A stretch of DNA of 64,000 nt. Origin: Chitinophagaceae bacterium PMP191F. Its GTDB lineage: Bacteria; Bacteroidota; Bacteroidia; Chitinophagales; Chitinophagaceae. The notes beneath the pieces are model-generated. The model was not told where the DNA came from. It was given only the letters and a program-made list of their open reading frames with translations, and ran no database searches. Where the stretch lies: the NCBI GenBank assembly GCA_001302245.1, contig LGYU01000029.1:62001-126000 (forward strand). The letters are read 5' to 3'. Below, one piece after another: positions 44,125-54,816 of the stretch. Position numbers and translations under genes: made by a program. Every line of letters starts with the position of its first letter. The first letter of the stretch is position 1.

Positions 44125-44166
44125 TGCAAAAAAGAAAGGCTGCCACTTACACAGGTGGCAGCCTTT
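44125..44166 (-). terminator. Intrinsic terminator of the 44185-47526 protease gene
   Basis: A 12-bp stem (AAAGGCTGCCAC at 44135-44146, GTGGCAGCCTTT at 44155-44166); on the minus strand CTTTCTTTTTTGC follows. It lies 18 bases past the protease stop. Confidence 0.8.
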
Positions 44167-44184
44167 TCGATGTATACGGTCTGT

Positions 44185-47100
44185 TTATTCTTTAATAAAT
44201 CTTGTTGTAACCGGTTGCTGACCACCAATTACCTGTAAAACATACACCCCTTTGGCAAGTGCTGATACAGGCAATGTGCGGATATTGCTGCCCTGCTGCA
44301 CCACAAAGTTGCTTTGCTTAACAAGACTGCCTTTACTGTCAAGTATACGCACCTGTATGTTTTCACGCTTATCGGTAATATACTCCAGTGTAAGTTTGCT
44401 ATCAACAGGATTGGGGTATACAGAAAGTGCTACAACAGGTTGCGACATATTGACGCGTGCTATATTGCTCAGTGTAGTATTTCCGTCAAGATCCACTTCT
44501 TTTATCCTGTAATAATTCCAGTCTGGCAATGGATTATTATCGGTGAACTGGTAGTTCACCACCACATTGCTATTGCCCCTGGCCGGCACAGAACCCACCA
44601 GATGGTCGAAGGACGAACCATTGGCAGAACGCCATATTTCAAAATGCCCCGTATTCTGTTCAGATGCGGTACTCCACCTGAGCTCTGCCGTATTGCCAAC
44701 CTTATACGCTTTCAATGGCAACAATTGTGCAGGTAAGGATGCTGTTACTGTAACCGGCACAGAGTTAGTGCTAAGATTACCACACACGGATGCAGAATTG
44801 TACATCAAAGCATTTTGCAATGAAGTGAACGGGCTGCCGATATAGCCATTCAGTACTGCTGGTGTTACTGTATTGGAATAGGAAAGACCATATACTGTAT
44901 ATGTACCTACAGGATAAGTGGCTCCACTACTCAGGTTTGCGGTAGTACTGATAGCTTTAATATTACCGGTACTGTTGTCTACAATTACGTATGCATAACT
45001 GAACCCTGCTCCGGGATCAGGTGCACTGCTGTAAATATTACCACCAGCCGGAGGAGTAACTGTGTATCCATAAGTGAAAGGCAATGCAGGAGAACCTGTA
45101 TTGAAAGTACCTACAGCCAGCGTATAGTAAAACCCGGCTACAAGAGAATATGTGATACTGCTGCCAATAACTACAGAAGCTCCGTTATATGTGCCATTGG
45201 AGATAAGCATGCCTGCACATGGACTGGATGGTGTAAACGTCCCCTGGTATAAATTAAATATAAGATTACTTGCAGCTGTTCGTGTAAATGTATAATTACC
45301 CGATACGCTGGGTGTAAAATAGAACGTATTGTAGCGATAAGTATTACCCGCAGTTGTACAGGAACCTACCGAAAGGTTATTCACTGCTAAACTGGTAGCC
45401 GGGTCTGAATTATTTAATGTACCTGAAAGAGCAACAACAGATCCGAATACCGGTGATAATGAAAGATTAAGTGTTGCTGAATTTACTGGTGCACTCACTG
45501 CTGCAGACGGCGTAATGGTTACACCGTTGGCAGTACATGATGAAACAATGGAAACATATGCACTGTTAATATTAAAGAAGATATTATTACGCGAACGGAT
45601 CATGATACGCCCGCTGGAGGTAGGCAAACTTGGAATGATAATGATCTCCGAACCATCATTGGCTGTATTGGATGCTAATGTGTAAGGGAACGTGTTACCT
45701 CCATCAGTAGAAAACAGGATATCTACAGCAGTACAATTCACCGGCGCAGCATTAGTATTGGCCACATTCCATGTAATAGTAGCAGTATTGGTTCCATTGG
45801 CTGTCCAGTTGGTGGCTGTATTTTGTGAGGTTACCACAAACGGACCGGCTGACGCGTTGGTAGTAACGGCCACAGACGTTTGTGCCGTACATCCGCCACC
45901 TGCTGCCTGGTCGCGTACCATATCCTGGAAAGTCATGGTACGGCTTACAGAAGGTAATACTTCATACGCAAAACCGGTTCCACTGAGTATGTAAGACAGG
46001 GCAGGGAAGATGCGGTAAGAATTGGTGGTAGGTGGATAGGAACGGAAATTGGGTCCTGTAGTGTTGGTAGCCTGCGGGGACAGATTGGTTACCAGGCCGG
46101 CATCCATTTGTTCCCAGCAATGATACAGCGTATTACCGTTGGCATCGCTGGCGGTTGCATCCAGCCTGAATGGTGTTGAAATGGGAATGGTATAAGCACT
46201 GGCTGCTACACTCACAGTAGGCGCCACATTGCTCAATGCACTGGTAACAGGGCAAGTAGTGGATAGCGCAAAATTGCTGATCTGAAGAATATTGCCTCCA
46301 TGGAAATACAAGTCGGAGTTAAATTGATAATAATTTCCGCTGCAGGTACCGGCATAAGCCATAATGGTGGAACCGCCTCCTGGCTCCCAGGCAGAAGCTG
46401 CCGTTGTATTACCGGCACAACCGCCATTATTGGCAGCAAAAGAGTGGGTAGCACTGAACAGATGTCCTATTTCATGGGCTACAACGCCCGTAAAAACGGC
46501 CCCCTGCGGACCAGGGAGTGGGTTTGAACCGGTTCCGAAATTTAGACCGGCAGCAGCCATTCCCTTAGAAGAATTATTACAAACAGCCGAAAGTCTTGCC
46601 AAACCGCCGTTCCAGCCATAATTTAATACAATACCCAGGTCAAAGTTGGCAGAACCTATAGTACTGTTGAGGGTTGAGTGATTTAATTCAAGCGTAGAAG
46701 AACCGGTGCCTGATGTAGGAAATCCAACCGTTGGATATGGGTCAGTTGTTGAATCCGTGAAAATAATACTGTTATTGGAAACAAGATTAAGCCTGATCGT
46801 TACATCCCGTTCATAAATGGCAGAAATATCATTCACCAGGGTAGTCATATAGGTAAGCGCGTTGATTTGTCCCCCTGCCCAATAAGTATAACCACCGGAA
46901 GCTACTACAGCCAGCCTGTATGTACGTAACTGGCAATCACCAGCAAGCACAGAACTACCGCGTTGTCCGTTAGCTACCTCATCTTTTACACCACATAACA
47001 AAGGCGAAGTGACAGGTACATCTTTTACATAATATACCATGTGCAGGTCAGGATAGTCTTTCCCCAATGGAGATATGTATACACTTCCGGTTGCAGTAAA

Positions 47101-47526
47101 CAGTAACCCGGTAATACCGTCCGGCGTAATAGTGATACGTCCCTGCAACGTGTGTGTAACAGGGTCTGTAAGCTCATAGGTCTTTACCGTGGTAAGCTGT
47201 ACCTGCAGCTCGGGCGATAAAATGGGAGATTCTGTAATAGATGTTTTAAGCATGCTGCCATCCGGCAAAGGTATCGGGAACTGTACATTGGAAATACCGG
47301 TACGTGCCTGAGGTTTTTCCAGCGGAGCACGCTGCTGCAATGTTGCCGCCAGTGAACGGTTTAATTGTATCAACCTGTATGTGGAAGGCAGGTTTGCACT
47401 GCGGGCGTTGGTATAAGGTTTTGCACGGGCCGCATCTGCATCAGACCACAGATCTTGTGCAAGTACAGGGGCTACAAACAATGAGGAAAACACCAGTACG
47501 AGTAGTAGTCGTAATCTCATAAGCAT
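44185..47526 (-). CDS. Secreted reprolysin-like metalloprotease, type A T9SS sorting
   Basis: About 1113 residues. The ATG codons at 47526 or 47520 both start a good signal peptide (MRLRLLLVLVFSSLFVAPVLA); the frame to 47571 is longer than needed. The N-terminal 190 residues look like a propeptide. The catalytic domain has HEIGHLFSATH near residue 349 and a Met-turn (GSTIMAYAGTC), as in M12B/reprolysin-like metzincins common in T9SS bacteria. Beta-sandwich modules follow (WTANGTNTATITWNV; ATNLIFNLYQGTF-like). The C-terminal 80 residues are a type A sorting domain (LSVYPNPVDSKLTLEY ... GVYVLQV). Role: extracellular proteolysis. Its leader holds two hairpins (47553-47610). Confidence 0.9.
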   Translation of the reverse strand: MLMRLRLLLVLVFSSLFVAPVLAQDLWSDADAARAKPYTNARSANLPSTYRLIQLNRSLAATLQQRAPLEKPQARTGISNVQFPIPLPDGSMLKTSITESPILSPELQVQLTTVKTYELTDPVTHTLQGRITITPDGITGLLFTATGSVYISPLGKDYPDLHMVYYVKDVPVTSPLLCGVKDEVANGQRGSSVLAGDCQLRTYRLAVVASGGYTYWAGGQINALTYMTTLVNDISAIYERDVTIRLNLVSNNSIIFTDSTTDPYPTVGFPTSGTGSSTLELNHSTLNSTIGSANFDLGIVLNYGWNGGLARLSAVCNNSSKGMAAAGLNFGTGSNPLPGPQGAVFTGVVAHEIGHLFSATHSFAANNGGCAGNTTAASAWEPGGGSTIMAYAGTCSGNYYQFNSDLYFHGGNILQISNFALSTTCPVTSALSNVAPTVSVAASAYTIPISTPFRLDATASDANGNTLYHCWEQMDAGLVTNLSPQATNTTGPNFRSYPPTTNSYRIFPALSYILSGTGFAYEVLPSVSRTMTFQDMVRDQAAGGGCTAQTSVAVTTNASAGPFVVTSQNTATNWTANGTNTATITWNVANTNAAPVNCTAVDILFSTDGGNTFPYTLASNTANDGSEIIIIPSLPTSSGRIMIRSRNNIFFNINSAYVSIVSSCTANGVTITPSAAVSAPVNSATLNLSLSPVFGSVVALSGTLNNSDPATSLAVNNLSVGSCTTAGNTYRYNTFYFTPSVSGNYTFTRTAASNLIFNLYQGTFTPSSPCAGMLISNGTYNGASVVIGSSITYSLVAGFYYTLAVGTFNTGSPALPFTYGYTVTPPAGGNIYSSAPDPGAGFSYAYVIVDNSTGNIKAISTTANLSSGATYPVGTYTVYGLSYSNTVTPAVLNGYIGSPFTSLQNALMYNSASVCGNLSTNSVPVTVTASLPAQLLPLKAYKVGNTAELRWSTASEQNTGHFEIWRSANGSSFDHLVGSVPARGNSNVVVNYQFTDNNPLPDWNYYRIKEVDLDGNTTLSNIARVNMSQPVVALSVYPNPVDSKLTLEYITDKRENIQVRILDSKGSLVKQSNFVVQQGSNIRTLPVSALAKGVYVLQVIGGQQPVTTRFIKE

Positions 47527-47552
47527 TGGTTTTGTTGTTAAGCAGATGAATA

Positions 47553-47610
47553 GGTTGCTGCAATAGAGCAACCGGTTTTCCTATACATGCAGTTACAACA
47601 AGCATGTATA
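47553..47610 (-). promoter_or_regulatory. Two stem-loops in the protease leader
   Basis: GGTTGCT/AGCAACC (47553-47559 with 47567-47573) and TATACATGC/GCATGTATA (47582-47590 with 47602-47610) are perfect inverted repeats of 7 and 9 bp within 60 bases, just before the protease start. They may be an operator or an mRNA leader structure. Confidence 0.4.
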
Positions 47611-47667
47611 CTACTGCCATACAGCAATAATAACGAACAGATGTGGATCTGGTGTATTCCGGAGCAA

Positions 47668-48078
47668 CTATTTATCAGGAGTCACCTGTTGGGCATCCGG
47701 AACCACTTTCCAGGGCTTGTACAGGTTAGGCATATTATAGTGTTGGGCGGGGTCTGATTGTTTATTGGGCATGGTAGTCACCTGGCGCATATCAGGTACC
47801 AGGCAGGGCATATTATCAACCGGTAGCTTGTATACTGCTCCCCGGCTGGTGTTGTGTGAAAAAGTGGCCATAGCCAGGGCATTGCCGTTGTCTTTGCGCC
47901 CCTGCAGCAACAATTGACGGAGTTTGCCGGTGTCAACAATCATTTGCTGGTTATCAGGAAAGGAGGGGCGTGTTACGGTCATTGAACGGTTCCTGTCATA
48001 TATAATCACGGGTTTATCCTGTGCATAGGATAAACCCGTGGTCAGTGTAAAAAACGTAACTATCAAAACCTGTTTCAT
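47668..48078 (-). CDS. Small secreted hypothetical protein
   Basis: 136 residues with a signal peptide (MKQVLIVTFFTLTTGLSYA, cleavage before QDK). The mature part is polar, with one Cys, a repeated Pro-Asp-Met pattern (MPCLVPDMRQVTTMPN) and no recognisable domain. It lies 46 bases downstream of pgi on the same strand and could be read through from it; no terminator was seen between. No family recognised. Confidence 0.55.
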   Translation of the reverse strand: MKQVLIVTFFTLTTGLSYAQDKPVIIYDRNRSMTVTRPSFPDNQQMIVDTGKLRQLLLQGRKDNGNALAMATFSHNTSRGAVYKLPVDNMPCLVPDMRQVTTMPNKQSDPAQHYNMPNLYKPWKVVPDAQQVTPDK

Positions 48079-48124
48079 ATCAGTAGTTTGGTAGTACGAT
48101 GCAATTACATTTCAATATACACAA

Positions 48125-49777
48125 TTAATTCCGCATTTTTTTCCATGCGTTTATCAGGCCATTGGTAGATGCGTCGTGGGTATTTACCGGTTCATTGTTC
48201 TGCAATTCAGGCAATATTTTATTAGCCAGTTGTTTACTCAGTTCTACGCCCCATTGGTCAAAACTGAAGATATTCCAGATAACGCCCTGCACAAAGATCT
48301 TGTGTTCGTATAAGGCGATCAATTGACCCAATGTATACGGTGTGATCTGTTTAATCAGGATAGAGTTAGTGGGTTTATTGCCCGCAAACTCTTTAAAAGG
48401 TACCAGATCGGCCACATCTTCAGGCTTTTTACCTGCTTTGGCAAACTCTGCCTCTACTTCTTCGGCAGTTTTACCATTCATCAGGGCTTCTGTCTGGGCA
48501 AAGAAGTTCGACAACAGTTTTGCATGATGGTCGCCTACCGGGTTATGACTGATAGCCGGGGCTATAAAATCGCAAGGGATCAGTACCGTTCCCTGGTGGA
48601 TCAATTGGTAAAAGGCATGTTGCCCGTTGGTACCCGGTTCTCCCCAGATAACAGGGCCGGTACTGTATGAAACTGGTTTGCCTTTGCGATCCACGCTTTT
48701 ACCGTTACTTTCCATATTCCCCTGCTGGAAATAGGCAGCAAAACGATGCATGTACTGGTCGTAGGGCAAAATAGCTTCCGTTTGTGAACCAAAGAAATTA
48801 GTATACCAAAGACCGATCAGGGCCAGTATTACGGGTATATTCTTATCAAACTCTGTATTACGGAAATGCAGATCGGTAGCATGTGCACCGCGCAGCAATT
48901 GCTCAAAATTGTCGTACCCAATGGTAAGCGCAATTGACAGACCGATAGCGCTCCATAAAGAATAACGGCCGCCTACCCAATCCCAGAACTCAAACATATT
49001 GGCCTTGTCAATACCAAAGGCCGTTACTTCTTTTTCGTTGGTAGATAATGCCACAAAGTGTTTTGCCACCTGTGTTTCGTCCTGCGCGGCACGTAAAAAC
49101 CATTCACGCGCGGTATGCGCATTGGTCATCGTTTCCTGTGTGGTAAAGGTTTTGGACGCAATCAGGAACAGTGTTTCTTCCGGCTTTACCTTTTTGAGTG
49201 TTTCCACTATATGCGTAGCATCTACATTCGATACAAAGTAAACCTGTATATCACTGATCCAGTAAGGTTTCAATGCTTCTGTTACCATATAAGGCCCCAG
49301 GTCACTGCCACCAATACCAATGTTTACAATATAGCGGATCTTTTTACCGGTATAACCTGTCCAGGCACCGCTGTGTACACGCTGGCAGAAGTCTTTCATC
49401 TGCTGCAATACTCTTTCTACTTCAGGCATTACATTGTTGCCACCGGAGTAAACTGGCTGGTCTGAGAAATTGCGCAAAGCTGTATGCAATACAGAACGGC
49501 CTTCGGTTTCATTAATGGCATTTCCGGTAAACATGGCTTCAATAGCATCTTTCAGCTTACATTCTTCTGCCAGCTCAAACAGTAACTGCAATGTTTTGGA
49601 GGTAATGCGGTTTTTGGAATAATCTACCAGGATATCTTCTAATTGTATAGAGAATTTTTCAAAACGTTCGGGATCTTTTTCAAACAACTCACGCAGGTGG
49701 TGGCGTGATACTTTTTTATAGTGTTCTTCTAATTTTTCCCATGCTTCCGTACGATGAGGCTTAACTTTTGGTAACAT
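48125..49777 (-). CDS. pgi: Glucose-6-phosphate isomerase
   Basis: 550 residues, the length of the long bacterial/eukaryotic form. Signatures: [19 protein letters not shown] (first PGI signature), the catalytic Glu in [10 protein letters not shown], the His in [14 protein letters not shown], and the C-terminal [19 protein letters not shown] with the catalytic Lys. It interconverts glucose-6-phosphate and fructose-6-phosphate in glycolysis. A -7 element (TATTTTTG on the minus strand, 49798-49805) lies 20 bases before the ATG. Confidence 0.98.
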   Translation of the reverse strand: MLPKVKPHRTEAWEKLEEHYKKVSRHHLRELFEKDPERFEKFSIQLEDILVDYSKNRITSKTLQLLFELAEECKLKDAIEAMFTGNAINETEGRSVLHTALRNFSDQPVYSGGNNVMPEVERVLQQMKDFCQRVHSGAWTGYTGKKIRYIVNIGIGGSDLGPYMVTEALKPYWISDIQVYFVSNVDATHIVETLKKVKPEETLFLIASKTFTTQETMTNAHTAREWFLRAAQDETQVAKHFVALSTNEKEVTAFGIDKANMFEFWDWVGGRYSLWSAIGLSIALTIGYDNFEQLLRGAHATDLHFRNTEFDKNIPVILALIGLWYTNFFGSQTEAILPYDQYMHRFAAYFQQGNMESNGKSVDRKGKPVSYSTGPVIWGEPGTNGQHAFYQLIHQGTVLIPCDFIAPAISHNPVGDHHAKLLSNFFAQTEALMNGKTAEEVEAEFAKAGKKPEDVADLVPFKEFAGNKPTNSILIKQITPYTLGQLIALYEHKIFVQGVIWNIFSFDQWGVELSKQLANKILPELQNNEPVNTHDASTNGLINAWKKMRN

Positions 49778-49797
49778 AGCTTGCGTGTTATGAATTT

Positions 49798-49805
49798 CAA
49801 AAATA
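49798..49805 (-). promoter_or_regulatory. Candidate -7 element of pgi
   Basis: Minus-strand TATTTTTG, a perfect TAnnTTTG match, 20 bases before the pgi start. No clear -33. Confidence 0.45.
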
Positions 49806-49882
49806 ACGAATTACATAAAAAGCCAGTTGTTAAGAATGAGGTCATTTTTAATGAAATATCTTTCCTTACCATCTGTAAGCGG

Positions 49883-49918
49883 TAAAACAAAAACGGCTCC
49901 TGGATAACAGGAGCCGTT
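49883..49918 (-). terminator. Intrinsic terminator of the MscS-family gene
   Basis: A perfect 11-bp stem (AACGGCTCCTG at 49892-49902, CAGGAGCCGTT at 49908-49918) with a 5-base loop; on the minus strand TTTTTGTTTTACC follows. Confidence 0.85.
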
Positions 49919-49925
49919 GAAACGT

Positions 49926-52286
49926 TTATTTTACAAGGATCTGTTGTTCGCGTAGTTTGCCGTATACATGATACCGGACTTCGCTTTTTACCCAGTCGGC
50001 CTTGCTGACATTGGTACACCAGAAACCGATAGTAAACGTCATTTCATTTTCATTGACACTATCTATCAACACTACAGGTTTGGGATTTTTCAATACAAAT
50101 GTAGTAGCAAGCGTAGCTTCGGTAATACATTCGATCACTTTATCCTTTTCTTCCGTGGTCTGCACTGTAAATGACAGTTCCAGCCGGCGTTGTTCGTTGG
50201 TCAGCGTCCAGTTGGTGATAGATTGAGACAGGATATCACCATTGGGAATAATGATCTCTGCACCATCTGCAGTAAGCAGGGTACTGGAACGGATGCCTAT
50301 TTCTTTTACCCGGCCACTATGTCCTTTGATCTCTACAGAATCACCTATCTGCAATGGCCTGTCAAATGCCAGGATAATGCCGGATACAAAGTTGTTTACG
50401 ATATTCTGTAAACCCATACCAATACCAACACCCAAAGCTCCCAGTACAATCGTGATCTTGTCAATGGGTAACCCGGATGCAGCTACTGCCAGCAGGTAGC
50501 CAGAGCACAATACAATCAAACGGGTAATGAGCAGTTTGGAACGGCTGTTCTTGTTGATCTCATCATCATTGCCGGTATCGCCAAAAAAGTAGCTTACATA
50601 GCGTTGTAACAGGTGCGCCAGCCATACTATTACCAGGAATAATACAATGCTGCCCAGTGAAAAATTAGCACTGCCGATATGTATGGGGGCAGTGAAGATT
50701 ATATTAACCCCTGTTCTCAGCATGGCATACATATTCAGATTGGCAGAGAACATAACGCCCCAGAGCAACAGGATAATGATCTGCAATGGCCTTTGCAGGC
50801 TTTGGGTAACGGCAGTATGATCAAATGTTGTTTTTAAACCATACCGTACACGGCTTTTCAGCAATTGTAACAACAATAATTCATGTATCACCTGTTTAAA
50901 TACGGCCAAAGCCACTGCCTGTGTAATGGCAATAATGGCCGTATTGGTAAATCCCTGCGCAATGGATACCCGGCCATACAGGTTGCACAGGATAGCCAGT
51001 ACATTCAATACAATATGTATCATGCAAACGATCCTGATGAACCGTTGCAGATAGGTAAACTGTTTTACCTGTCGCATCAGCAGCAGGCAGGATGCTATAG
51101 ACAACAGGTTGATACCAATGAGCATATAACGCTGTGCTGTATTAAAATGGAAAGTATCCATAATAGCAATGCACAATAGCAGTGCAATGAACAATAACCA
51201 CGGCGTTCGCAGCGCTTTTTTAGGCCCCGGTGGCAATGCTGCCAGCACTGAAATGGTAATGATCAGCTGAACCAGTTCAAAATAACTCCAGGGCGCATAG
51301 ATGTCAAAAAAAGGGGCCAGGCAAAAGATGAAAATCAGCAGCGCTGCAATACGATGCCTGTACAGGTAAGTGAAATAATTACTGTAAATACCTGTTGCAT
51401 CCGGCAACACTGCCAGTGCTTTAAAATTCTTTCTGACCCACCAGAATAAGAACAGGAATATAAAAAGCGGCAGCCAGAACGTACCGCCTGCATTAACGCT
51501 CATATAGTAATTGAGCACCTTTTTTATGTTGGCAGAATTTGCTTTTACGGCTGCAGCGGTATTCTTGCTGGCTGTAGAATCCGGTTGCCACAGGTCATTA
51601 TAATCTCCCTTCAGTTCCTCTATACTATTCTGTCGTATTTTATCATCAATGGTACTCAGCATTTCGCCAATACCAATGGCTTTCATGGCAAATGATGCAC
51701 TCCAGTTATTCAGCGTATCCAGGCTGGCATTTAACTGTGAATCTGCCTGCGCCCATTTTGTTTGCAGTGATTTTAACCGCGAGCGTTTGGCCAGCGTATC
51801 CTGCATGGTAATACGGATCAGTTGTTTCAGTACAGAATCGCGGGTAACGGCATACAGGCTACGCTTGGCCTGCTCCAGCCTGGCAATTTCTTTACTGAGC
51901 GCCTGGCGATTGTTTTCATTATTGTCGTGAAAATCGCCCAGCATACGTTTGTACAACTGCAGATTGCGAAGGTTGGTCTTACTGCCGCCTTCCAGCATTT
52001 TGTGCAGTACGGAAAGTATTTCACGGTTTTTATCAGCTTCCTGTTTCAACAGAAAAAAGCCATGACCTATTTCAGCCTGGTTCTGTACCGTGTTAATGGT
52101 CTGGTATGCTCTTTCTACACTGGATATATAGTCGCTGCGGGTTAGCTGCGTGGTATCTGACAATATAAAAAAAGAAGTATCATTTGCCGGATGTTTATCC
52201 TGTGCCCTGGCACTACCGGAGGTGATAACGAATATTACAACAAACAAAACCGGTAATCGGTATAAAGAGGTAACAAAGGTTTTCAT
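49926..52286 (-). CDS. Large MscS-family mechanosensitive channel
   Basis: 786 residues with a signal peptide (residues 1-28). A periplasmic, mostly helical and coiled-coil part (about 45-230) is followed by roughly ten transmembrane helices and, from about residue 600, the MscS core: pore helix VLGALGVGIGMGLQNIVNNFVSG in outline, then FDRPLQIGDSVEIKG, GRVKEIGIRSSTLLT and IIIPNGDILSQSITNWT. The layout is that of MscK/MscM-type or YbdG-like large channels. It vents solutes on osmotic downshock. It stands alone, with a terminator directly after the stop. Confidence 0.93.
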   Translation of the reverse strand: MKTFVTSLYRLPVLFVVIFVITSGSARAQDKHPANDTSFFILSDTTQLTRSDYISSVERAYQTINTVQNQAEIGHGFFLLKQEADKNREILSVLHKMLEGGSKTNLRNLQLYKRMLGDFHDNNENNRQALSKEIARLEQAKRSLYAVTRDSVLKQLIRITMQDTLAKRSRLKSLQTKWAQADSQLNASLDTLNNWSASFAMKAIGIGEMLSTIDDKIRQNSIEELKGDYNDLWQPDSTASKNTAAAVKANSANIKKVLNYYMSVNAGGTFWLPLFIFLFLFWWVRKNFKALAVLPDATGIYSNYFTYLYRHRIAALLIFIFCLAPFFDIYAPWSYFELVQLIITISVLAALPPGPKKALRTPWLLFIALLLCIAIMDTFHFNTAQRYMLIGINLLSIASCLLLMRQVKQFTYLQRFIRIVCMIHIVLNVLAILCNLYGRVSIAQGFTNTAIIAITQAVALAVFKQVIHELLLLQLLKSRVRYGLKTTFDHTAVTQSLQRPLQIIILLLWGVMFSANLNMYAMLRTGVNIIFTAPIHIGSANFSLGSIVLFLVIVWLAHLLQRYVSYFFGDTGNDDEINKNSRSKLLITRLIVLCSGYLLAVAASGLPIDKITIVLGALGVGIGMGLQNIVNNFVSGIILAFDRPLQIGDSVEIKGHSGRVKEIGIRSSTLLTADGAEIIIPNGDILSQSITNWTLTNEQRRLELSFTVQTTEEKDKVIECITEATLATTFVLKNPKPVVLIDSVNENEMTFTIGFWCTNVSKADWVKSEVRYHVYGKLREQQILVK

Positions 52287-52389
52287 GCATTGCGATTTTG
52301 TAACGGGCAGCCAAAATATTGCACAGGTACATGTAAGCTGCCCTTTTTATAGCAAATACCTGTTGGCATATACAAAATAAAGCAAACGG

Positions 52390-52423
52390 TATAAAATAAA
52401 GAAACCGGGCGTATTGCCCGGTT
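52390..52423 (-). terminator. Terminator of the threonine aldolase gene
   Basis: AACCGGGC (52403-52410), a 5-base loop and GCCCGGTT (52416-52423); on the minus strand TTCTTTATTTT follows. It lies 36 bases past the aldolase stop. Confidence 0.75.
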
Positions 52424-52459
52424 AAAAAGATATTATCGATAGTTTCTCTTTATTACAGA

Positions 52460-53479
52460 TTATAATTTTTCAATCACTGCAATTACCTGTTGTACCATCT
52501 CAGTAGTAATATCCAGGTGTAGTACCATACGGATCTGGGTAGGAGAGAACGGTATGGCCAGTATGCCATGTTCTTTCAGTTTAGCAGTAATGGCGGCCGG
52601 CTGAAAAGGAGCTCTTGTTTCAAAAATGATGATATTGGTTTCTACAGGTAACACTGCAGCCGTAAATTCCTTTTGGCCCAACGCTGCAGCAATATCCCGG
52701 GCATGCTGGTGATCTTCCGCCAGCCTACTGACATGATGATGCAGTGCATAAATACCAGATGCAGCCATAATACCTGCCTGCCGCATACCGCCGCCAAACA
52801 CCTTACGCACACGGCGCGACCTCTTAATAAAATCAGCAGATCCCAGCAGGATGCTGCCAATGGGACAACCCAACCCTTTATTGAGACAAATGGAAATAGT
52901 ATGGAACAGTTCGCCATATTTTACCGGTGATTCATTATTGGCCACCATCGCGTTGAAAAGACGTGCCCCGTCAAGATGCAATTTCAGGCCACGTTCATCG
53001 CATACATTCCTGATCTTACTGATCTCGTGCAGGTTATAGCAGCTACCGCCACCTCTGTTGGAAGTATTCTCAACACAAACCAACGATGTATGGGCTTTAT
53101 GAACATCTTCCGGGTTATTAATAGCTGCCGCTACCTGTTCGGCGGTAAAGCGCCCGCGGTCGCCATGCAGCAGGTGTACCTGTGCACCGGAATTGAATGC
53201 AATGCCACCACCTTCAAACTGGTACACGTGGGCCGAAAAATCGCAGATCACCTCATCACCGGGTTGCGTATGCACCTTGATGGCAATCTGGTTCGACATG
53301 GTGCCGGAAGGGCAGTACAGGGCAGCCTCTTTACCAAACATGGTAGCGGCCATGGCTTCCAATTCATTTACGGTAGGGTCTTCGCCAAAAACATCATCTC
53401 CTGTGGGAGCCTGCATCATGGCCTGCAGCATGGTCGGTGTGGGACGGGTTACTGTATCGGAGCGTAAATCGATGAGCAT
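52460..53479 (-). CDS. ltaE: Low-specificity L-threonine aldolase
   Basis: 339 residues. It starts [20 protein letters not shown], the family opening. [39 protein letters not shown] and the PLP lysine (Lys201) in [14 protein letters not shown] all match beta-eliminating-lyase-fold threonine aldolases (GLY1/LtaE). It cleaves threonine and allo-threonine to glycine and acetaldehyde. The gene stands alone. Confidence 0.95.
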   Translation of the reverse strand: MLIDLRSDTVTRPTPTMLQAMMQAPTGDDVFGEDPTVNELEAMAATMFGKEAALYCPSGTMSNQIAIKVHTQPGDEVICDFSAHVYQFEGGGIAFNSGAQVHLLHGDRGRFTAEQVAAAINNPEDVHKAHTSLVCVENTSNRGGGSCYNLHEISKIRNVCDERGLKLHLDGARLFNAMVANNESPVKYGELFHTISICLNKGLGCPIGSILLGSADFIKRSRRVRKVFGGGMRQAGIMAASGIYALHHHVSRLAEDHQHARDIAAALGQKEFTAAVLPVETNIIIFETRAPFQPAAITAKLKEHGILAIPFSPTQIRMVLHLDITTEMVQQVIAVIEKL

Positions 53480-53862
53480 AATTGATAAGTATGGGGCACT
53501 AAATTAAGGAATGTGCTGATGTGCTATGCCCGGAATATTGAATACGGGAGGTAAGCAGTGATGAAAGGCAGCCTCCGTTTGTTTGACAAAAAGCAAATCA
53601 GCCGGTGCCTGAGACGCCCTTTTGCAGCATTTCCGGCGGTTTAAAAAATATTTTAACGTGATTTTAAACCTGGCGCAACAAACAGCTTCCAATACTCAAT
53701 AAATAATACAAACTGCCCGGTTATACAGTCTGTTTCCGGAACAGACAGGTTAACCGGAAACACCAGGGAAAATTCATCGTGCATTCCCTTGTACACATAA
53801 CCTGGTAACAGCATTCCCCTTTATCAAAATAATAATTCGTAAACCTGATTAAAAGTACAATT
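53480..53862. other. Intergenic region with a palindrome
   Basis: 383 bases between divergent genes. GTTTCCGG (53732-53739) and CCGGAAAC (53754-53761) form a perfect 8-bp inverted repeat with a 14-base loop. I found no credible ORF, RNA gene or TAnnTTTG element. Confidence 0.4.
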
Positions 53863-54738
53863 ATGAAATATTCATTTCGTCATGGGATCATTATGTCCGC
53901 ACTGGTTACTGTATTTGCATTCAGTGCCTGTAAAAAGGACAACAGTTCACAATCTGACACGCAGAACGATGCCATAACTGCCAGCCAGGAAACAGCTGAA
54001 GCAGAAGGCGAATATGATGATGCTACAGAGATCGGGCTATCTGCCGGCGCCGGCCTGGATGCCGGAGCTACCGGACGTGTGGATGGCAGTTCTAATGAAA
54101 GAGTTTACCTGTTTGCCGATCTGCAGTTCAAGATCGGTTTAAACACAATCGTCACCGTTACACCCGCTGATTCTACTTTTCCGAAAACAGTGACCATTGA
54201 TTACGGCGCCGGTACTATCTGTCGCGATGGCCGTTTCAGAAAAGGCGTGGTTGTACTTACATTCTCTGCTCCATTCCGTACCACAGGCGCCACTGTAACC
54301 ATCACTTTCAAAGATTATTATTCCAACAGGTTGCATATTGAAGGTACCAAAACCATTGTTAATCTCAGCAGCGGTGGCGTACTGAAATATTCTGTAGATG
54401 TAAAAGACGGTAAAGTGTCATGGCCCAATGGCAGATCATTCACTGTTACCGGTACCAAGGTGGTAACACAGGTAGCGGGTAGCGGTACAGCAACTGTACG
54501 CGATGATGCTTATTCAGTAGAAGGCTCTGCTACTATTGTATATGCCAATGGCACCACTGTTACCAGAAGCACAGTAACCCCGTTGATCAAAGCAGTATCC
54601 TGCAACTGGATAGGACAGGGTATATTAAAGATCACCGTCAACAACACCACTGTTACGATTGATTTTGGTGATGGCACCTGCGATAACAAGGCTATATTGA
54701 AATGGAACAGCGGACAGAAAGAGATCACATTGCCGTAA
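53863..54738 (+). CDS. Hypothetical lipoprotein
   Basis: 291 residues. Lipobox FSAC (Cys near residue 23) followed by KKDNSS places it on a membrane. An acidic stretch (about 35-75) leads into a beta-rich domain of about 210 residues with regular hydrophobic/Thr alternation (KTVTIDYGAG, KGVVVLTFSAPF, GSATIVYANGTTV) and two Cys pairs (TICRDGR, VSCNWIG/GTCDNK). Repeated IDFGDGTCDNKAILKW- and IDYGAGTICRDGRFRKG-type endings suggest two related halves. No family recognised. A terminator follows. Confidence 0.65.
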   Translation: MKYSFRHGIIMSALVTVFAFSACKKDNSSQSDTQNDAITASQETAEAEGEYDDATEIGLSAGAGLDAGATGRVDGSSNERVYLFADLQFKIGLNTIVTVTPADSTFPKTVTIDYGAGTICRDGRFRKGVVVLTFSAPFRTTGATVTITFKDYYSNRLHIEGTKTIVNLSSGGVLKYSVDVKDGKVSWPNGRSFTVTGTKVVTQVAGSGTATVRDDAYSVEGSATIVYANGTTVTRSTVTPLIKAVSCNWIGQGILKITVNNTTVTIDFGDGTCDNKAILKWNSGQKEITLP

Positions 54739-54757
54739 GAAAGAGACAAACAGAAAA

Positions 54758-54780
54758 TAGTTATAGTTGGAGTTTATAAG
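54758..54780. repeat. Possible third copy of the dispersed repeat
   Basis: AGTTATAG, TTGGAG, TTTATAAG: a looser version of the element at 9966-9992. It sits between the lipoprotein stop and its terminator, so it is transcribed. Confidence 0.3.
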
Positions 54781-54781
54781 C

Positions 54782-54816
54782 AAGCTATGGGTTGTGCGCA
54801 ACCTATAGCTTTTTTA
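54782..54816 (+). terminator. Intrinsic terminator after the 53863-54738 gene
   Basis: AAGCTATGGGTTG (54782-54794) and CAACCTATAGCTT (54799-54811) form a 13-bp stem with one G-T pair and a 4-base loop, followed by a T-tract to 54816. Confidence 0.8.

Noticed and set aside
53732-53761. Palindrome as a defined operator
   Set aside because: No regulator or promoter can be tied to it; listed only as content of the gap.
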